Assembly: GCF_900496995.4 (NCBI RefSeq)
Contig: NC_044009.1
Location: 53,909,005-53,973,004, forward strand
Source: Aquila chrysaetos chrysaetos
Lineage: Eukaryota; Chordata; Aves; Accipitriformes; Accipitridae
Direction: 5' to 3'
Length of the DNA stretch: 64,000 nucleotides
Part shown: positions 62,460-64,000 of the stretch, one piece after another
Numbering within the stretch: the stretch's first letter is position 1
Layout: each line of letters starts with the position of its first letter
The notes under the pieces: generated by a model
The model's input: the letters and a program-made list of their open reading frames with translations, nothing else
What the model was told of the DNA's origin: nothing
Databases searched by the model: none
Program-made: the position numbers and the translations under genes

Positions 62460-64000
62460 GTAAGTACATCTGGAAGAACAAGATACATGTTTGTCAGGGC
62501 TTCTCCATAAAGCTAAACATAAAAAAGAAAAAAAAAATCGTGAATTTTCCTTAAACCGCTGTCATCTAACATTTGTAGGTTTGTCATCTACCACCAAATA
62601 TTCTTGAGATGATCTATTTCTTCAGCAGTTGTGTGGCTAAAATGCTAGATGGCAAAAAAGTAACTAGTCTTCCCTCCTTACTCTGCTATATTTGATTCCA
62701 TTCCTATTTAACACTAAGTAGCCCCAGGGTAGTTATGTATACCTGTTACAGAAAAGTACAGCAAGTTATTAAGGTGTGTCCTTTTTTTAAAGTGGTATGT
62801 TGATTTAGATTTATTGAAATGTGAGGAAGAATTATCAGTAACGTAGTAAGTTTGTGGCAGAGCTGGGATTACAACCCAGAGCAAAACCTAATCTTCAGTT
62901 CTTTATCCCACTGTGGAAATAGCTTTAACTTCTGTAAGGGTCCAACTTAGAGAAGCAGAAAGATAGCTTCTTGAAGGAGGTGGGTACTGTCACTGACAAG
63001 TGCACAGTGGATACCAAGGCGGTGAGCTAATGCCAAACTACCGTAAGTGATCCCTGAGACAACAGGCACGGCATATTCCACTGTTGCTGCCTATGCAGCT
63101 GTTTCATCTGAGGCCTGACATTAGACAGTGAAGCAGCTTCTTGACTTCTCCCTTGGAAATACTACGAGATCATTGAAAATTTTGTGTTGCAAAGCTGTTG
63201 ATGGACCCTTCTCTTCATTGCTATGCTTACAACTACTGTCCAGTATCTCTTGCTAGGCTGTTGATGCAGACTCTTACACCTATACTTCGCAAGAGCTGAT
63301 TTAACAAGCAGCTTTTTAATTTGCATGCTAATCTGAAGATCTGACAGTTACCATCTATTTTTCATACACTTGCAGTCTTTAGATTCTGAAGCATACAAGA
63401 GTTCCTCATCCATAGAGCTTGGTAAAACATCAGTTGCATCATTTCAACATAAGCCTTTCATCAACAGATGTGATTATAGCTTTAGCATGTAGATCTTGAA
63501 TTTTTGCTTAGACTTGTTTGTTAAGGAGAACAGATAGAACTCATCCTGTTTCTCTTCCGCTTGTCCCCATCTCCTTTCTTCTGACCTACCATTTCCTTCT
63601 CCTGTTGGTTTCCAGAGTCCCATCCATGCAGCTTCCGCAGTAATTTAAAAAGTGATAATTGGATACTGTAAAGATGATGATTTTGAATCTGGGAAGAAAA
63701 GAATTTGAAGCAACTTACTGTTAACTCTGGCATACTGATTATTTGCTCTGCTTTTACTAAAAAAAGGGAAGAAGAAAAAAAATCAATAGTTCACTGAAGG
63801 TAGTCAAGCTAATATCACTTTGAAGACAGAAACTACAATTAAATGTACAGAGTCACTATGAGTTTTATGTATTGATCATTTGAACTTTTTGTGGAGTTAG
63901 GTTTTACTACTGTTTTTAAACTACTTTCATATGATGGAACTTAGGAAGAGAGTAGCAGAAAAGCTATATTCTATCACAACTTTTTTCCCCCCCTTTTAAT
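62460..64000 (+). other. DAPL1: DAPL1 intron 3 (5' part)
   Basis: From the GTAAGT donor to the window edge I see no sequence matching the last DAPL1 exon, which in mammals encodes the AHQKP and QQPRK motifs. No other feature is recognised. Confidence 0.75.

Noticed and set aside
1..64000. tRNA, rRNA, CRISPR, operon or bacterial features
   Set aside because: None is visible; exon-intron structure, poly-A signals and CR1 show vertebrate nuclear DNA.

Overview
The window looks like nuclear DNA of a bird. It is AT-rich and repeat-poor. It holds a fragment of a CR1-type LINE, a short solo retroviral LTR flanked by a 6-bp target duplication, and a second longer LTR-like block. Two adjacent genes, both on the + strand, are recognised by their exon-encoded peptides: PKP4 (plakophilin-4, p0071, delta-catenin family) and DAPL1 (death-associated protein-like 1). 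The same neighbour pair and orientation is known in mammals. The species cannot be fixed from the sequence.

Layout: 1-13529 is intron of PKP4, whose 5' part lies outside the window. 13530-26398 holds the last eleven coding exons of PKP4, about 556 residues: most of the armadillo domain plus the C-terminal tail ending in the PDZ ligand DSWV. All splice phases agree. One intron (19631-21565) has a GC donor. A UTR with several polyadenylation signals follows to about 27.6 kb. From 27.6 to 53.7 kb is a 26-kb intergenic stretch with no recognised gene. It holds the two LTRs, simple repeats, a perfect hairpin, and two sets of phase-consistent exon-like blocks, one per strand, that might be unannotated genes. 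These sets are weakly supported and are marked so.

At about 53.76-54.67 kb lies a CpG-rich promoter. DAPL1 starts there (ATG at 54106) and runs through three coding exons to 62459; its last exon should be beyond the right edge. The same island shows an inverted CCAAT box and a perfect splice donor on the opposite strand, which suggests a divergent transcript.

PKP4 acts at cell junctions and in Rho/cytokinesis control, whereas DAPL1 is a small regulatory protein of epithelia and oocytes. Nothing in the window suggests joint function; they are syntenic neighbours. Most open frames elsewhere are chance frames in AT-rich intron or intergenic DNA.
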